A stretch of DNA of 64,000 nucleotides, from positions 1,009,001-1,073,000 of the forward strand of contig JACEFZ010006263.1 in assembly GCA_014155875.1 (NCBI GenBank). Direction: 5' to 3'. How positions within the stretch are numbered: the first letter of the stretch is position 1; the number at the start of each line of letters is the position of its first letter. This DNA comes from Cepaea nemoralis. Taxonomy: Eukaryota; Mollusca; Gastropoda; Stylommatophora; Helicidae. Shown piece by piece: positions 1 to 11,110 of the stretch. The notes below the pieces were generated by a model. It saw only the letters and a list, made by a program, of their open reading frames with translations. It did not search any database and was not told the origin of the DNA. A program made the translations under genes and the position numbers.

Positions 1-598
1 ACATAATCTAATGTGAAACTCTGGTGACCATGTAAGATGGTGAACTATCACTGCCCAGCTGATCAGCATGGCTCACAATGATGATGAAACAATATTGCCA
101 TGGTAATACATTTTGATATTAAAATATCTAATAATACTAGATATTCATATTTGTATGTGTTTTTAACATTGCAATGTTATTAAGAAAGAAACTGGTGGGA
201 AACTGAACTGATAAATACAAATAAATGGAACAGGAAATAAGGAGCAAAGTTACCCTGAAAAATTCATACTTACACTTCAGTGCGTATGACCAAAGGTATT
301 CCATCACTTAAAGCACAATAAGTGAACACTTTTAACATCAAACTTAAACATTACAGCAACACAAATGTGTTGCTAGAGTACAGACACAACTAAAATATAA
401 ATATCAGACTAATCTCTAAGTAAAGACATTTCAAACAAGCTACCATTTTTGTTTCAACAATTAATGAAAGATCTAAAACATCTTACATTTTTACATGCAT
501 ATTTTGGGAATTAAGTGAAGGGTCATCACCAGTATTTAAGGGTTAATTTTTTTTTTATAATTGTAAGTGTTTCACAAAGGTTAATTTAGAGGGAGTAA
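1..598. other. AT-rich stretch, presumably TMEM63-like intron
   Basis: No convincing exon or transposon. The stretch lies downstream, in the minus-strand sense, of the last visible TMEM63-like exon, so it is probably intronic. On the minus strand around 345-267 there is a faint resemblance to the end of the 2842-2924 exon: both read a Leu-Val-x-Arg-Thr-Glu string followed by a GTAAGT-like donor. The remainder does not match, so I treat it as at most a decayed exon copy. Confidence 0.4.
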
Positions 599-599
599 A

Positions 600-870
600 T
601 GAAAGGGCATTACCAGTTGTAAACTAATTTTGGAAATTAAATGGAAGAACATTACCAGTTGTAGACTAATTTTAGAAATTAAATAGAACGGCATTACCAG
701 TTGTAGGCTAGTTTAGAAATTAAATGGAAGGGCATAACCAGTTGTAGGCTCATTTTGGAAATTAAATGGAAGAGCATTATCAGTTTTAGGCTAATTTTGG
801 AAATTAAATGGAAGGGTATTACCAGTTGTAGGCTAATTTTGGAAATTAAATGGAAAAACATCAATAGTAG
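600..870. repeat. 42-bp minisatellite, about 6.5 copies
   Basis: Each unit carries GGAAATTAAATGGAAGGGC followed by an ATTACCAGTTGTAGGCTAAT-like half. Copies differ by a few substitutions and small deletions, so the array is not freshly made. No open frame runs through it. Confidence 0.9.
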
Positions 871-1038
871 GTGAATTAATTGGATGTTTCTAGACAGATT
901 CCATCTATCTGTGGGAAGATTTTCTTCCTGAACAATTTGCCAGGGCAGCAGTCTGGTGGCCTACATTTTGAAATGTCCAAATTCTATGGAAATGTTAAAG
1001 TGCACAACTTGCACATGGAACCTTTTGTTGTCACTTGT

Positions 1039-1250
1039 CTCCATCCATCCATCCATCATGTGCCATGTCGATAATCGTGGGTGGTCATGTTCTGCCATCT
1101 CACTCAATATCCAGAGTCGTGGATCAGCTCTGTGTTCCTGTCTCGACCATGCCACATGGCCAAGCCATCCAGGTATTTACTTCTCGGTCGTCCCCTTGGT
1201 CTCTTCCCTTCTTGGTCTCTTCTCTTGTCTCAGAGAAGGCTAAATATAGA
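1039..1250 (-). mobile_element. LINE 3'-end fragment (family T) with CATC tail
   Basis: The segment starts with a (CATC)n run and ATGTGCCATG, then matches the 3' end of the minus-strand retrotransposon at 47431-48660, including the region encoding the Arg-Gly-Arg-Pro-Arg-Gly motif of the reverse transcriptase C-terminus. Only the last 200 bases are kept, so it is a 5'-truncated copy, as LINE insertions usually are. Other copies lie at 41465-41840, 51353-51960 and 62730-63300. Confidence 0.75.
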
Positions 1251-1251
1251 T

Positions 1252-1616
1252 CTCTTTACCCACAAGAACATGAGGATATGTGATATCACTATAAACTTAT
1301 GAGCTACCATATGACAGTACACGGTATAGATCTCTGTACCCACGAGGGCATGAGGGTTTGTGATATCACTACAAACTCATGTGCTACAGTATGACAGTAG
1401 ATGGTATAGATCTCTTTACCCATGAGGATATGTGATATCACTACAAACTCATGAGCTACCGTATGACAGTAGATGGTATAGATCTCTTTACCCATGAGGA
1501 TATGTGATATCACTACAAACTCATGAGCTACCGTATGACAGTAGATGGTATAGATCTCTTTACCCATGAGGATATGTGATATCACTACAAACTCATGAGC
1601 TACCGTATGACAATAG
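1252..1616. repeat. 72-bp minisatellite, about 5 copies
   Basis: The unit contains GAGCTACCGTATGACAGTAG and TTTACCCATGAGGATATGTG. The last unit runs directly into repeat family E at about 1595, which carries the same GAGCTACCGTATGACA sequence at its start. The array therefore probably grew from the end of that interspersed repeat. The 93-codon minus-strand frame across it is repeat-encoded. Confidence 0.9.
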
Positions 1617-2050
1617 TTGGTACTACCTGCTTTCTATTAGTGCTAAATGTTGGACAGCGCTTACCAAACCCGACACCCCACACTATGCCAATGGCTTCAG
1701 GCAGAGTTGAGTACAAGCCTTATCCTGGTGTGAAGAAATGCAATCTAAAGACTAAATGTTATGGCAGGGAAGACCAGGCCCTAAGCCGTGGTCGGCAACT
1801 GATCTAGGATTGAAGCTCTGACAGGCGGACGGTTACAGCATTGTTCTGCTGATCCGGCAGCTTCTGCAGCTTGTCTTGTTCGAGATGTATTGGTGTTACC
1901 TTTCCTCTGGGGTAAACTAGAAAGGTCGAGAGATGGATCATGCTGCATGGGCAACACATGGTCTCTACAATTAGGCCCATGTTGTGTGCTATGGGAAGCA
2001 CAATGTAACAACCTACTGTCTCTCAAGACGGCAAGGTGTCAGTGGAACAA
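1590..2050 (+). mobile_element. Interspersed repeat family E
   Basis: Roughly 450 bases that recur at 3545-4025 (plus) and 35040-35500 (minus), with fragments near 9385-9440. Shared landmarks are GAGCTATCGTATGACAGTAG at the start, CTTCTGCAGCTTGTCTTGTT in the middle and a CTGTCTCTCAAGACGGCAAG-like end. No coding capacity is visible. It may be a SINE or the non-coding end of a longer element. Confidence 0.7.
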
Positions 2051-2095
2051 TTAGCATCTACATGCCGCAACATCTGGAATCGAAACAACTATGGG

Positions 2096-2212
2096 TTTGG
2101 CTAGAATGTTATGGTGTCAGTTCTGAAATCAATCAACCCTGATTACATCGGATTTTTGGCTAGAATGTTATGGTGTAAATTCTGAAATCAATCGACCCTG
2201 ATTATATCAGCG
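2096..2212. repeat. 59-bp tandem duplication, 2 copies
   Basis: TTGGCTAGAATGTTATGGTG and the following bases occur twice, 59 bases apart, with a few substitutions. Confidence 0.85.
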
Positions 2213-2841
2213 CACACAATTGTAAACAATCAAGGTCAAAGGGACTCTCATCAACAAACTACAACAATGAAATGCACATACAGTTCTCAGAGAGTCTGCC
2301 AATAACACCAGGAAACCTCTAATATTGTTATAAAATTCGGCAGAAAAAAATTCATCTACAGTGCAAACCGCTTAAGGTAATCTCAGATGTGGCAAATTTC
2401 TGAAGTAAAGAACAATATTGCATTGTACGTTATAAATGCATTACTATATGCTTGAACTCTTATAAGAGGAATGTCTGATAAGAAGAACTATTTTTTGGGT
2501 CCCAGATGAGTTCGCCTTATCAGGTCTGCACTGTATTCTCTTTATATCATGTTTAATTCTGTAGGATGCACCTGGTGAGACGCAGAAAAATACAGTAATT
2601 ACAAGTATACCAAAGGACTCTTTTTCATACCTTAATGCCCCCCTATAACCCAATCGGCACTCGATGGATCATGTGGTACAGCGAAATATGTCAGGCAATA
2701 AATTGTGCAATCTCATGTGTGTGTCTTCTTTGTTCAAATTCACAACAGGAAAACACTGACTGGAAATCTCTAATACATAAAAGGACAACGGCGACCACCA
2801 GAAAAGCTTCATGCAAACTGCTCACAGCTAATGTAACTTAC
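2213..2841. other. Intronic sequence with a family G repeat copy (about 2540-2750)
   Basis: Mostly unassigned. The 2540-2750 part shares GGCAATAAATTGTGCAA and flanking sequence with copies at 28060-28210, 32050-32235 (plus) and 25895-26025, 52860-53160 (minus), so it is a member of an interspersed repeat family. Confidence 0.5.
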
Positions 2842-2924
2842 TTTTCTTCAGTCCGATTGACCAAAGCCAGTCTGCCATAGTCCCAGGCTATCTTTCTGAG
2901 AATGGTGAACAGCAACAGCAGACA
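2842..2924 (-). CDS. TMEM63-like exon 2
   Basis: 83-bp exon. The acceptor is CTCTTAG just upstream (2931-2925 on the plus strand) and the donor GTAAGT starts at 2841. It begins in phase 0 and ends with two bases of a split codon. It encodes the second half of the first membrane helix and the Trp-Asp-Tyr-Gly-Arg motif. Confidence 0.85.
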
Positions 2925-3074
2925 CTAAGAGAATCAAAGACACACAAATTAGAGTGGAAGTCGTACAGTAATTCTATGGTAGATACAATAGGGCTTTGTG
3001 AAGATGCTGCATAATGAGATTGAGTGTCCAGTATACTTTCTTTCTTTCTTTTTTTCTTTCATTGGTTGGTAGGT

Positions 3075-3125
<51 letters not shown>

Positions 3126-4391
3126 TAGGTAAGTAGGTAGGTTGCTTCTGTCTGCCTGTCTGCCTATCTGCCTGCCTGCCTGCCTGCCTGTCAGCCTCCC
3201 ATTGTCTGTTTCTTTGTTTGTTTGTTTCTGTCTTTCAAGTTCACAAAGACAAGACAGCAAAATCGCTAAACACTGTGCCATGAGGACATGAATAATTGAT
3301 GTGTGGCTTAAAATTCAGCGGTGCAATGAAAGAAATGCATCAATATAACATATATAAGCCACATAGCAATTGCTCCTTATATTTATAACAATCAGACATA
3401 ACAGTAATGTTTTATTGGCTATTATAACACAGAGTCATCTGCCAGACATTCATATTCTTTTTCTTCTGCCCTTTATCCTGTACTGAAACAGAGGCCCTAA
3501 TAACAACCCATGTTAAGCCGTTCAAATTGTCAGGTCTTAGTCAGATATGACTGAGCTATCGTATGACAGTAGACGGTACCACCTGCTTTCTGTTAGTGCT
3601 GAATGTTGGGCTGCGCTCACCAAACCCGACACTCCACATTGTGCCAAAGGTTTCAGGCGGAAGTCGTTATTGAAAGGGTACAAGCCTTAACCTAGGGCGA
3701 GGAAAAGCAACCTAAAGACTAAATATTAAGGCAAGGCAGACTAGGCCCTAAGCCTTGGTTGGCAATTGATTTAGGATCGAAGCTCCGACAGACAGAGCAT
3801 TGCTTTGCTGATCCGGCAGCTTCTGCAGCTTGTCTTGTTCCAGATGTATTGGTGTTACCTTTCCTCTGGAGTAAACAGACAGGCCAAGAGAGGGATCATG
3901 CTGCATGGGCAACACATGTTCACTATAATTTTGTGTTATGGAAAGGTATAGTTGTTGTGCCTTTTCTTGAAGCACAGTGTAACAATCGTCTGTAAAGACG
4001 GCCAGATGCCTGACAGCCAGTCAAGCCGTTTAGTCTTTTTCTATGTCCTACAGCTCACAGATGTCCTCCCTATATCATTCATCTGTTTCTCTAATTCTCT
4101 TCTCTGTGTGTTTATAGGTTCCCCTCTATTTTGTTTGCCTTGTAGATTCCAGCGGCAGCACCTTCTTATTAAACTACTATCAAGTTTTCTCAGTGTGTGT
4201 CCTATCCTGCTTCAGGGTCTGTCCCTGATCTCTTAATTCCCTAGAATCTGTCTAGAACTCTCCGGAAGCTTGCATTAGTCATTTTGTCATACCATGTTAG
4301 TCTTTTTATTCCAGTGCCCTTGTTCTAGAGCAGGGGTGGGCAAACTTTTCGTGCGGAGGGCCGCATTGACAAATGTAAAGCTATTGGCGGG

Positions 4392-4489
<98 letters not shown>

Positions 4490-7165
4490 TTTACAGCAAC
4501 CTATCACAATAAGTAATTATTAATTATTTATAGGTTATTAGCAGTATAAATAACTAATTATTGCAATTTTATTTTACTTATACACTTATACATTATATTT
4601 GACAATATGGAGAAAAACTTTTACTAATTTGTTAACACGATTTTACAACTTGTTATTATAACAAATATTCTTTATTATCTATCAACCGACTACATTGTCA
4701 CTACAGTTGTTGATTTATAATGAGATGTATGTAACTGCTTGCAATTTTTGACAATATTCTTGAAATCTGGAACAAGTTTACTTGTTGAAATTCGCATGAC
4801 AGCATGCAAGTTGCAGTCCGACAATAAAGACCTATTCTTAGATTTGTTGATCTTCAAGCAAGAGAATGCTTGTTCGCAAATGTATGTTGATCCACATAAT
4901 GATAAAAGATTAGCTGCAAAGTTTTTCAATTTGGGAAATGATTCTTGCGATAAAGATCCATAGAAATCCAGCAAACCATCTGTCTTGAATTTCTCTTTCA
5001 GGTCATGATCTGCTTGTAAGTCAAGCAGCTCCAACTGTATGTCCTCTGTGGCTGTATCAGCTTCTGCGCTAAAAGGTGAACTGAGAATATTAAACTATGG
5101 CTCTAATTTCTTGAAATCTTGGAATCTCCATCCAAATTCTTCAATCAATGCATCTAATTGGGCTTTGTATTTTTCAGTCATTTCACCAGAAATGGTTTCT
5201 TGTTTCAGCAAAAGGAAGTGACAAAATTCTTTTTTTCACTTGCTTGTCTGGAGAACAGTGAGAGTTTTGCCTGAAATGATTTCACATATACATACAATTC
5301 ATGTGCAAACACATCATTGCCCCGACGTTTGACATTCAGTTTATTTAACTTTTCCATAATTTCAATGGCAAACATAAAGTCTGCCACTCTTTATTGACAA
5401 TGTTAGTATTAAAGTCACATGCAATGCCCTTCATCTCTAGGAACATCACTATTTCTTCTCTGAGTTCCCACACTCGCCTCAACACCTTGCCGAAACTCAG
5501 TCATCGAACATTGTTGTGGTTCAGGACATCGGAATGTTCAGTTTCCAAATCGTCAAGCAATGACTTGAACTGTCTGTGATTCAGTCCTCTTGATCTGATG
5601 AGATTGATGACACTGACAACTGGGTCAATAACATGCTTGATATTCAAAACAGTTTTACACAGACTGTCTTGATGAATCACACAGTGGAGTGGCAATAATA
5701 TGTGGTCTGGATATTCTGCTTTAATCTTATCACTTATCAACTTTACCAGGTCTACAGTTTTTCCAGTCAAAGCACGAGCTCCGTCAGTTGTAACACTTGC
5801 CATCTTGTTCCAAACTAACCCAGTTCTTTCAATACAGTTAGTAACAGCATTGAATATATCATGGCCTGTGGTTGTGTCTCTGAGTGACTCAACACTCAGT
5901 AACTCTTCAGTGAGTTTGAAAGAAGTGTTTATTCCAAGTATAAATATCAATAATTGGGCAGTATTCTGTACATCGGTACTCTCATCCAATGCAAGAGAGT
6001 ACCACAAAAATTGTTTACTTGTATTTTGAAGTTTATGCATCAAATTGTCACTGATTTTGTCAACACGTCTTGAGACCACAGTTCTCCTTGATAAAGTAAT
6101 GTTGTCAAATCTGTTTTTGTGTGTGTGTGTGTGTGTGTTCTGGACACATAATGTTTGCTGCATCTAGCAAACATTCCTTGATGAACTCGCCATCAGAAAA
6201 TGGCTTGTTCTGTTTTACAATTCTGTGTGACAGCGCAAGACTAGATTCAGTTGCAACATCTTGAATTGAAGACTGTTTAGTGAAAACAGTTTGCTGTTTC
6301 TTCAAATTTATTACCAACTCAAGGCATTTCCTTTCCTTCTCTTCGGTCGTTAAATTGTATCCGAAATCGGAATGTTTTGTTTGATAATGTCTTTTTAAAT
6401 TGTACTCATTGAAGACAGCCACTGACTCACGACACAACAAGCAAACTGATTTGCTACCAACTTTTATAAAACAGTACTTAGTTGTCCATTCATCATTAAA
6501 AACACGGCATTCATCTTCAATCTTACATTTGTTATTGACACTCATCATAACGGTACATGAAATTCTGTAAAATTCAACAAAATAACTTAAAAAAGAATTA
6601 AAATTTTTTATTTCTAAATGCCCTCGTGGGCCGCATAAAATCACTTGGTGGGCCGCATGCGACCCGCGGGCCGTAGTTTGCCCACCCCTGTTCTAGAGAA
6701 TGTCTGCAGGTAAAATTCAAACACAGATTTATCTTTTAAGTGGTATCACTAAAAAAGTGACAAACAGCTTTCTTTGATCATGTGATGAGAAGAGAGGCAT
6801 TGGAGAACATCGTGATGATTGGAAAGATCAAGTGGAAGAGAATCAGAGGCAGACCAAGAGAAATTATGCGGGATGGATTGAGACAGTGGCATGGAGGAAT
6901 ATCATCAGCAGAAATGATCCAGAATAGCTAAGACAGATTTGTGGAGAGCCATGAACGCCGACGCCAGCTGGCAGAGCACTTGATGATGATGAACCACACA
7001 ATCCATAATAATGGAACTTACCACACATGCGACAACGTTAATGATTAGTGTATCAGGAATGCCATTGTACTTGTCGTACAGAAAGATGTGAGTTCTGTTG
7101 CTTCCAATTCTGCCCACTATCTCACAACTGTTGGAAGGTGTGTACCCAAGATCTGCTTCAGCCAT
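2842..7165 (-). CDS. TMEM63/CSC1-like ion channel, N-terminal exons (gene runs off the left edge)
   Basis: Spliced minus-strand gene; visible coding parts are complement(7022-7165) and complement(2842-2924). TMEM63 proteins are the animal members of the OSCA/TMEM63 family of mechanically or osmotically gated membrane channels. The joined N-terminus starts at MAEADLGY, has an extracellular-type segment with a possible N-glycosylation site (NRT), then [14 protein letters not shown] from exon 1 and [20 protein letters not shown] from exon 2. This forms the first hydrophobic helix followed by the Arg-Lys-x-Ala-Trp-Asp-Tyr-Gly-Arg-x-Ala-Leu-Val signature I recall from vertebrate TMEM63 paralogues, with no gap at the junction. 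Both donors are GTAAGT and both acceptors end CAG or TAG. The remaining channel domain must lie left of the window. Which paralogue this is cannot be told from 75 residues. Confidence 0.82.
3069..3192. repeat. Inverted tetranucleotide arrays (AGGC)n / (TGCC)n
   Basis: A run of about 13 AGGC units is followed, after a short GGTA-rich spacer, by TGCC/TGTC units of opposite polarity. The two arms can pair, so the strand could fold into a long hairpin. Confidence 0.9.
3193..3544. other. Unassigned intronic sequence
   Basis: No repeat match inside the window and no splice-compatible open frame. Confidence 0.4.
3545..4025 (+). mobile_element. Interspersed repeat family E
   Basis: Second plus-strand copy, better preserved at its ends than the one at 1590. 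It starts with GAGCTATCGTATGACAGTAG and ends with CGTCTGTAAAGACGGCCAG. Confidence 0.75.
4323..4330. other. Target-site duplication, left copy
   Basis: TTCTAGAG directly precedes the left end of the hAT element and is repeated exactly at 6691-6698. Confidence 0.93.
4396..4485. repeat. (TA)n microsatellite inside the hAT element
   Basis: About 45 uninterrupted TA units immediately inside the left terminal region. The length is likely to vary between individuals. Confidence 0.97.
4690..6548 (-). pseudogene. hAT transposase, BED finger to hATC domain, broken by frameshifts
   Basis: Transposase of the type found in GTF2IRD2- and ZBED5-like proteins of animals. Reading from 6548 downward: a start at MMSVNNKCK; a BED-type zinc finger with CLLC and HYQTKH ligands (about residues 35-65); a catalytic core with SLALDESTD, the family's first acidic motif, and a VTTDGARAL block near 5780; then the C-terminal dimerisation domain near 4870 ([18 protein letters not shown]). 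The frame breaks at a CA/TG microsatellite (6118-6137), again near 5500, and once more between 5205 and 5034, leaving four pieces. It can hardly make active enzyme unless the breaks are sequencing errors in the microsatellite. Confidence 0.9.
6118..6137. repeat. (TG)n microsatellite in the transposase frame
   Basis: A TG run that reads Thr-His-Thr-His on the minus strand and coincides with the first frameshift of the transposase. Confidence 0.9.
6691..6698. other. Target-site duplication, right copy
   Basis: TTCTAGAG directly after the right end of the hAT element, identical to 4323-4330. Confidence 0.93.
6775..6997 (+). pseudogene. LINE reverse transcriptase C-terminus with GATGATGAT tail
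   Basis: With small gaps the plus strand reads [18 protein letters not shown], then a Gly-Arg-Pro-Arg motif, like the last 70 residues of the reverse transcriptase at 47440-48363. It has stops and ends in a GAT triplet tail at about 6980-6992. The tail lies only about 25 bases from the donor site of the TMEM63-like first coding exon (intron start 7021). Confidence 0.7.
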
Positions 7166-7167
7166 AT
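7022..7167 (-). CDS. TMEM63-like first coding exon
   Basis: The acceptor on the minus strand is a pyrimidine-rich CTCTCCCTGTCATATCAG ending at 7168. The exon starts two bases before an ATG (7165-7163), so the 5' UTR is probably spliced from farther right. The frame upstream of this ATG is closed by a TGA, which supports the start. The exon gives 48 codons and ends in phase 0 at a GTAAGT donor (7021-7016). Confidence 0.82.
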
Positions 7168-7390
7168 CTGATATGACAGGGAGAGAATAACTCTCCACTT
7201 TTCACAACGTGGGCAGTAACTTCAGTCTAGGTAACTGAAAAACCTGGAAACAGAAGGAACATTAGTTGAAACAAAACAGAAGAAACATTACTTGAAACAA
7301 TAGAGAAGAAAGATTAGTTGAAACAAAACAGAAGAAACATTAGCTGAAACAAAACAGAAACTGATATATCATTGACTATGTGCAATCAGC

Positions 7391-7632
7391 CAGTCTCCAT
7401 GGCCAAAGGCTTGCGAATGCGGTTCGTGAGCCGCTAACCAGGCGTTCAAAACGCAGCCGCGACCGATGTGTGCAGCAGACTGTGTCGCGTTGTGTTATAA
7501 TGTGTTGGTTTGGGAGCCAGTCATTCAGAGAGCAATGGCAAACTACTGAACGTAAAAACTTGCCTAGTACAACAACAGCAGCTGAAAAATGCTGGTGTTG
7601 ACTGCAACATCCTGCAAGGGATATGCAACATT
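7391..7632 (+). mobile_element. SINE family A copy (tRNA-related)
   Basis: About 240 bases starting CAGTCTCCATGGCCAAAGGC. The CATGGCCAAAGG stretch and GGCGTTCAAAACG resemble pol III A and B boxes. The body carries GCAATGGCAAACTACTGAAC and ends near CCTGCAAGGGATATGCAAC. Related copies lie at 15737, 20012 (plus) and 11876, 33884, 40742, 47205 (minus). Confidence 0.75.
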
Positions 7633-7679
7633 AAAATTTAAAAACAAAAGTGCAATCTACATCAAAGCACTAGAGATAT

Positions 7680-8080
7680 ACCCTCATAAGTTCAAACTTC
7701 CTTAATAAGAAGGATCTTCAAATAAAAACCTGAAATATTTTTGGGTGAATATATTCTGAAAATGTAAAGAACAAATGTATTATTTTTTAATGTAGTCACC
7801 ACTGCATTTAATGCAAGTCCTTCAGTGCCGATACATTTCTTGGATCACTGTAGAAAAATTGACTCTGGGGTCATTACTTGATGTGCTTGACACGATCATG
7901 AACAGTCTGTCACAGAAATCATGCGGTTTTGAAACTTCCCACTCCACTCATACACTTGCTGGACTGACAGGTATGCATCACCAAAACGGACGTTCATTTT
8001 ATATGAATTTCTACAGGTTTTACCTCTTCGCTGATTAAAAAAAAATGCATAACAGAATGCTGCTCCTCTTTGGTGCATGT
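7680..8080 (-). pseudogene. Mariner-like transposase remnant, centre deleted
   Basis: The minus strand from 8078 reads a helix-turn-helix-like segment ending LSVQQVYEWSGKFQ, as in the N-terminus of mariner/SETMAR-type transposases. Only about 150 bases later it reads RTCIKCSGDYIKK and a stop (7780), which resembles the C-terminal end of such transposases (Lys-Cys-Ile-x-x-x-Gly-Asp-Tyr). The catalytic middle of some 230 residues is missing, so this is an internally deleted, dead copy. I could not define its inverted repeats. Confidence 0.5.
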
Positions 8081-8760
8081 CAAAAGTGGGGTGGCCATCT
8101 TTTAACTGTCCTTATGATGTCACTGTGTTCGTCTGCACAGTGATGTCACTTTCTCAACACTCTTGACATCCTTAACAACAATACTGACAGGTTACAAGAG
8201 AATGGCATGGTTATTATAATTTCTATCACACTTTTAATGTATTCATTTGAAGCCCTCTCGTAGATGTCAGAAAATAGAAATACTGATAGTTGTCAAAGCG
8301 CATTGACTGTGAATACAGCTATGTTGTCCCTGCCTGTGATCACACATGCAACTTCTGTTTCAACTGCCATTCATCTTCCAATGGAGTATAGGACCTCAAC
8401 CAACTCACGGCAAACAATTTGTAGAATGATTGGTTGGATTTTGCAGTTATAGTTCTATGAGATGAGATAGCCAGTCCCATGCCAACCTTCCTTAGTCAGC
8501 TCCTACAACATGTATGGTGGATTACAGTGTTACAATTCTTTGCTTCCCTTGTAATACACAGGTGATACATGACAACATGCAGCCTTTCTTACATGCCTTC
8601 AGTGTACTAGACATATCGTGATAGCCCTATAGGCAGGGTCAATATAAATGTTATAGACGGGTTTTATGAATATCTTGGATACAGAAAAGAACAAATGCAT
8701 CCATATGACAAGAGCTGAATACTGAATAAGGTTGGCTACTAAAGACGATAACGCCAAAGA
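8081..8760. other. Unassigned intergenic sequence
   Basis: Includes a stretch at 8460-8600 with loose similarity to 32045-32235 (CCATGCCAACCTTCCTTAGTC), suggesting a worn family G repeat. Nothing else is recognised. Confidence 0.35.
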
Positions 8761-8784
8761 AAATTAAAATAATTTGGTTACTTG

Positions 8785-9000
8785 AAATGTCATGAAAGTT
8801 TGGAGAGAACAATCATGGAGGGGTATATGCCTGGGAAGAGAGGAAGAGGAAGGCCCAAGAGAAGATGGGTGCTGGATGTGGCGGATGATCTCCAGATGGG
8901 TGTATTGGACGTGTGATATCTTGCTTATAATCAAGAAGATGTTTGGACAGTTGTTATGGGAGCGAAGTTCTGCAAGGGACATGCTACTGAATGAATGAGG
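8785..9000 (+). pseudogene. LINE reverse transcriptase C-terminal remnant
   Basis: Allowing frameshifts the plus strand reads a Pro-Gly-Lys-Arg-Gly-Arg-Gly-Arg-Pro-Lys-Arg-Arg-Trp motif (about 8828-8870), the basic block near the end of many RTE/jockey-type LINE proteins. The flanks are degenerate. Confidence 0.5.
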
Positions 9001-9002
9001 GT

Positions 9003-9366
9003 CAATATTATGTTCTATAGGACACATTAGGAGGATGGATGATGGTAGGATACCAAAGGTTATTTTTGTGGAGTAAATTACACATAAGTAAAAGATCATG
9101 GGGTCGGCCTCTACTGTGGTACAAAAATGTGTGTAAGTGGGACACGAATGATACAGACATTGATATTGCACCTTGGGAGTCGCTGCTGATCACTTTGCAA
9201 GGAGGGAAAAAATCAGGAATGAAATAAAGTCAAAGGAGAAAGATGGGTCAGACATTGAATGTGCATGATGGTGGAAATGGCCAAGTGTTCACATGCATCC
9301 ATTGTGGACGAACATTTACAGCGCAAATTGGTCTGATAAGTCACATTCGCTACCGCCATGGGTTGT
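9003..9366 (+). pseudogene. LINE 3' end with C-terminal C2H2 finger
   Basis: Reads, with several frame changes, RRMDDGRIPK, KRSWGRPLLWYKNVCKWD and finally FTCIHCGRTFTAQIGLISHI before a stop at 9366. A single zinc-finger-like unit (Cys-x2-Cys ... His-x3-4-His) at the end of the reverse transcriptase is characteristic of one LINE lineage common in invertebrates. Related ends occur at 13996-14176 and 21340-21475. Confidence 0.65.
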
Positions 9367-9384
9367 AGTTATTATGCCTATTTT

Positions 9385-9640
9385 TTTTTTAAACACAATG
9401 TAACAAACTATCGTCTGTCAAGACAGCTAGATGCCAGCAATATCATGCCGACCGCCTTTCACTTCCCAAGACATTCCTGGTACCTATTTTAGGCTGGATC
9501 AACCTGGAAGCCCACAACTATTCTAAAGACCTGCCTTGAAGCTAATTCGAACCCACACCACTGGACTGGCAGGCAAGCATGCTAGCCATATCACTACCAT
9601 GGCTCTCAAGAGATACAGGCTACTATCAAATAGCAAAGAT
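9385..9640 (-). mobile_element. tRNA-related SINE fragments (family E end plus tRNA-like head)
   Basis: 9385-9440 matches the end of repeat family E. At 9540-9610 the minus strand has GCTAGCATGCTTGCCTG and GTGGGTTCGAATT, an arrangement like a tRNA A-box and B-box. The same CTAGCCAnACTnCTACCATGG sequence occurs at 29688-29707. Confidence 0.5.
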
Positions 9641-9771
9641 GTGGTGATTCATCATTCTCCATATCAACCTGTGGAAAATCTGTCCTTTATCCATCCTCAG
9701 TGTTGCCATAATTGTGCTCTAAAAGTCAAAACATCAGCTCTCTCATTACAATGATCCTCAGTCTAACATAG

Positions 9772-10588
<817 letters not shown>

Positions 10589-10849
10589 ACTCACTGCTGA
10601 AACTCACTGTGACCGTGGACCCCACCTCCCGGCCCTCCCCGCCCATACACAACGCTGGCCCCTGACACACAGAATCTGCCGCGAAAGTTGTCTGCCGTAC
10701 TGTATGTCAACTGACAGAGACAAATGAAGTTAATAAAAGCAAGTTGGAACTGATACAATGAAGGCCGTACGGCCTACAGTTTAACGTGCGGTGTATATCA
10801 ATTGTTCAGCCCAGACTGTGCTATGGAAAGGCACAGCTCCATTTAACAA

Positions 10850-11110
10850 GATATCATCTGATTTATTTGGTTGTTTCGGGATTTGGGGTTTAGAGATTGA
10901 GCACAACCCACTACTGGCAACGCTGATCGTATTCCAGCCCAAAGCCTTGTCCACGTCAGATTGGAAGCATTAGACTCGAGTATCGCTCTCGTTTGAGCTC
11001 GCCAGTAGTGCATATCCATGCACTGAACTCGGGATCGAAGTCCGGATCACTGGCGTGTGAGGCGGGTGTGCAACCACTGACCACGCTGGACGCGACCGAT
11101 TATCATACTA
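10850..11110 (+). mobile_element. Interspersed repeat family D, partial copy
   Basis: Begins TTTGGTTGTTTCGGGATTTG and continues GCACAACCCACTACTGGCAA. The same order occurs at 56385-56735 (plus) and 13053-13561 (minus). CpG-rich compared with the surroundings. No open frame. Confidence 0.75.

Larger units (their letters stand above)
4331..6690 (-). mobile_element. hAT DNA transposon, complete ends, 2.36 kb
   Basis: The ends are perfect 16-bp inverted repeats (CAGGGGTGGGCAAACT at 4331-4346 and its reverse complement at 6675-6690), flanked by the identical 8-bp duplication TTCTAGAG. Eight-base duplications and CAGGGGTGG-type ends are typical of the hAT superfamily. Subterminal GGGCCGCA motifs are repeated just inside both ends. 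The element sits in the 4.1 kb intron of the TMEM63-like gene with its transposase on the same strand as that gene. Intact ends and target duplication suggest fairly recent insertion, although the transposase is broken. Confidence 0.95.
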
